This document shows positions 21,204 to 21,275 of a stretch of DNA of 21,275 nt, piece after piece. The stretch's first letter is position 1. Each line of letters starts with the position of its first letter. Origin of the DNA: CAYVKY01 sp964452115 (GTDB lineage: Bacteria; Bacteroidota; Ignavibacteria; Tepidaquicellales; Tepidaquicellaceae); NCBI GenBank assembly GCA_964452115.1, contig CAYVKY010000026.1:1-21275 (forward strand), written 5' to 3'. The position numbers and the translations under genes were made by a program. The notes under the pieces were generated by a model. That model did not search any database. It was given only the letters and a program-made list of their open reading frames with translations, and had not been told where the DNA came from.

Positions 21204-21275
21204 ATGGAAGTATTTAATCTGTCTGAGCAGAACACGCTGCTCAATCAATTTATGCTGGAACTTCGTAGCGTAGAG
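21204..21275 (+). CDS. upp: Probable uracil phosphoribosyltransferase, N-terminal fragment cut by the window end
   Basis: The frame is open from an ATG to the last base, giving 24 residues that start MEVFNLSEQN and continue with LLNQFMLELRSVE. As I recall them, Bacteroidetes-type Upp proteins begin in this way (a short strand, N-L/F-S, then (L/I)LN-x-F/Y-x-x-x-(I/L/M)R-x-V). Upp salvages uracil to UMP with PRPP. Codon use returns to the mixed pattern of the left-hand genes, unlike the AT-rich ORF before it. Only the N-terminus is visible, without the PRPP-binding loop, so the call rests on a short match and could be wrong. Confidence 0.5.
   Translation, partial: MEVFNLSEQNTLLNQFMLELRSVE

Overview
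The window reads as ordinary chromosome from a low-GC member of the Bacteroidota/Chlorobi side of the tree, most likely Ignavibacteria-like. The grounds are a surface protein with a textbook type IX secretion (T9SS) type A C-terminal sorting domain, several Bacteroidetes-style TAnnTTTG promoter cores, and a pheT/coiled-coil/zapA/rny/coaE order like that of Bacteroidetes chromosomes. The phylum call is inferred from protein character and context, not from a search. From the left end to about 19.8 kb every gene lies on the minus strand, so transcription runs right to left.

Region 1 (1-5.9 kb), read in the direction of transcription: pheT, a small coiled-coil protein, zapA, a structured non-coding RNA that I call 6S RNA (ssrS), rny (RNase Y) and coaE, closed by a strong intrinsic terminator at 10-37. 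It joins translation, division, global RNA control and CoA synthesis. Region 2 (5.9-9.6 kb): two exported-protein genes, each with its own terminator. One is an 809-residue T9SS surface protein; the other is a lysine-rich low-complexity protein with a signal peptide. Region 3 (9.6-14.1 kb): a tightly overlapped nuoABCDEF operon for the peripheral (NADH-oxidising) arm of complex I. nuoG and the membrane-arm genes other than nuoA do not follow. Region 4 (14.1-19.8 kb): a long-chain acyl-CoA synthetase, the RNA-binding protein Tex overlapping a YjbR/MmcQ-like gene, and a proline-iminopeptidase-type alpha/beta hydrolase. An 8-copy heptanucleotide repeat sits between the tex stop codon and its terminator.

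Region 5 (19.8-21.2 kb) is different. It is visibly more AT-rich, runs on the plus strand, and holds an unrecognised pair of overlapping ORFs (59 and 278 residues). The second seems to lose its own C-terminus in a 108-base nested inverted repeat just before a partial gene that looks like upp (uracil phosphoribosyltransferase) and runs off the window. Orphan hairpins and inverted repeats lie on its left side. This is the best candidate for a horizontally acquired, undescribed or decaying accessory module. The clearest unlisted functional element in the rest of the window is the putative 6S RNA.
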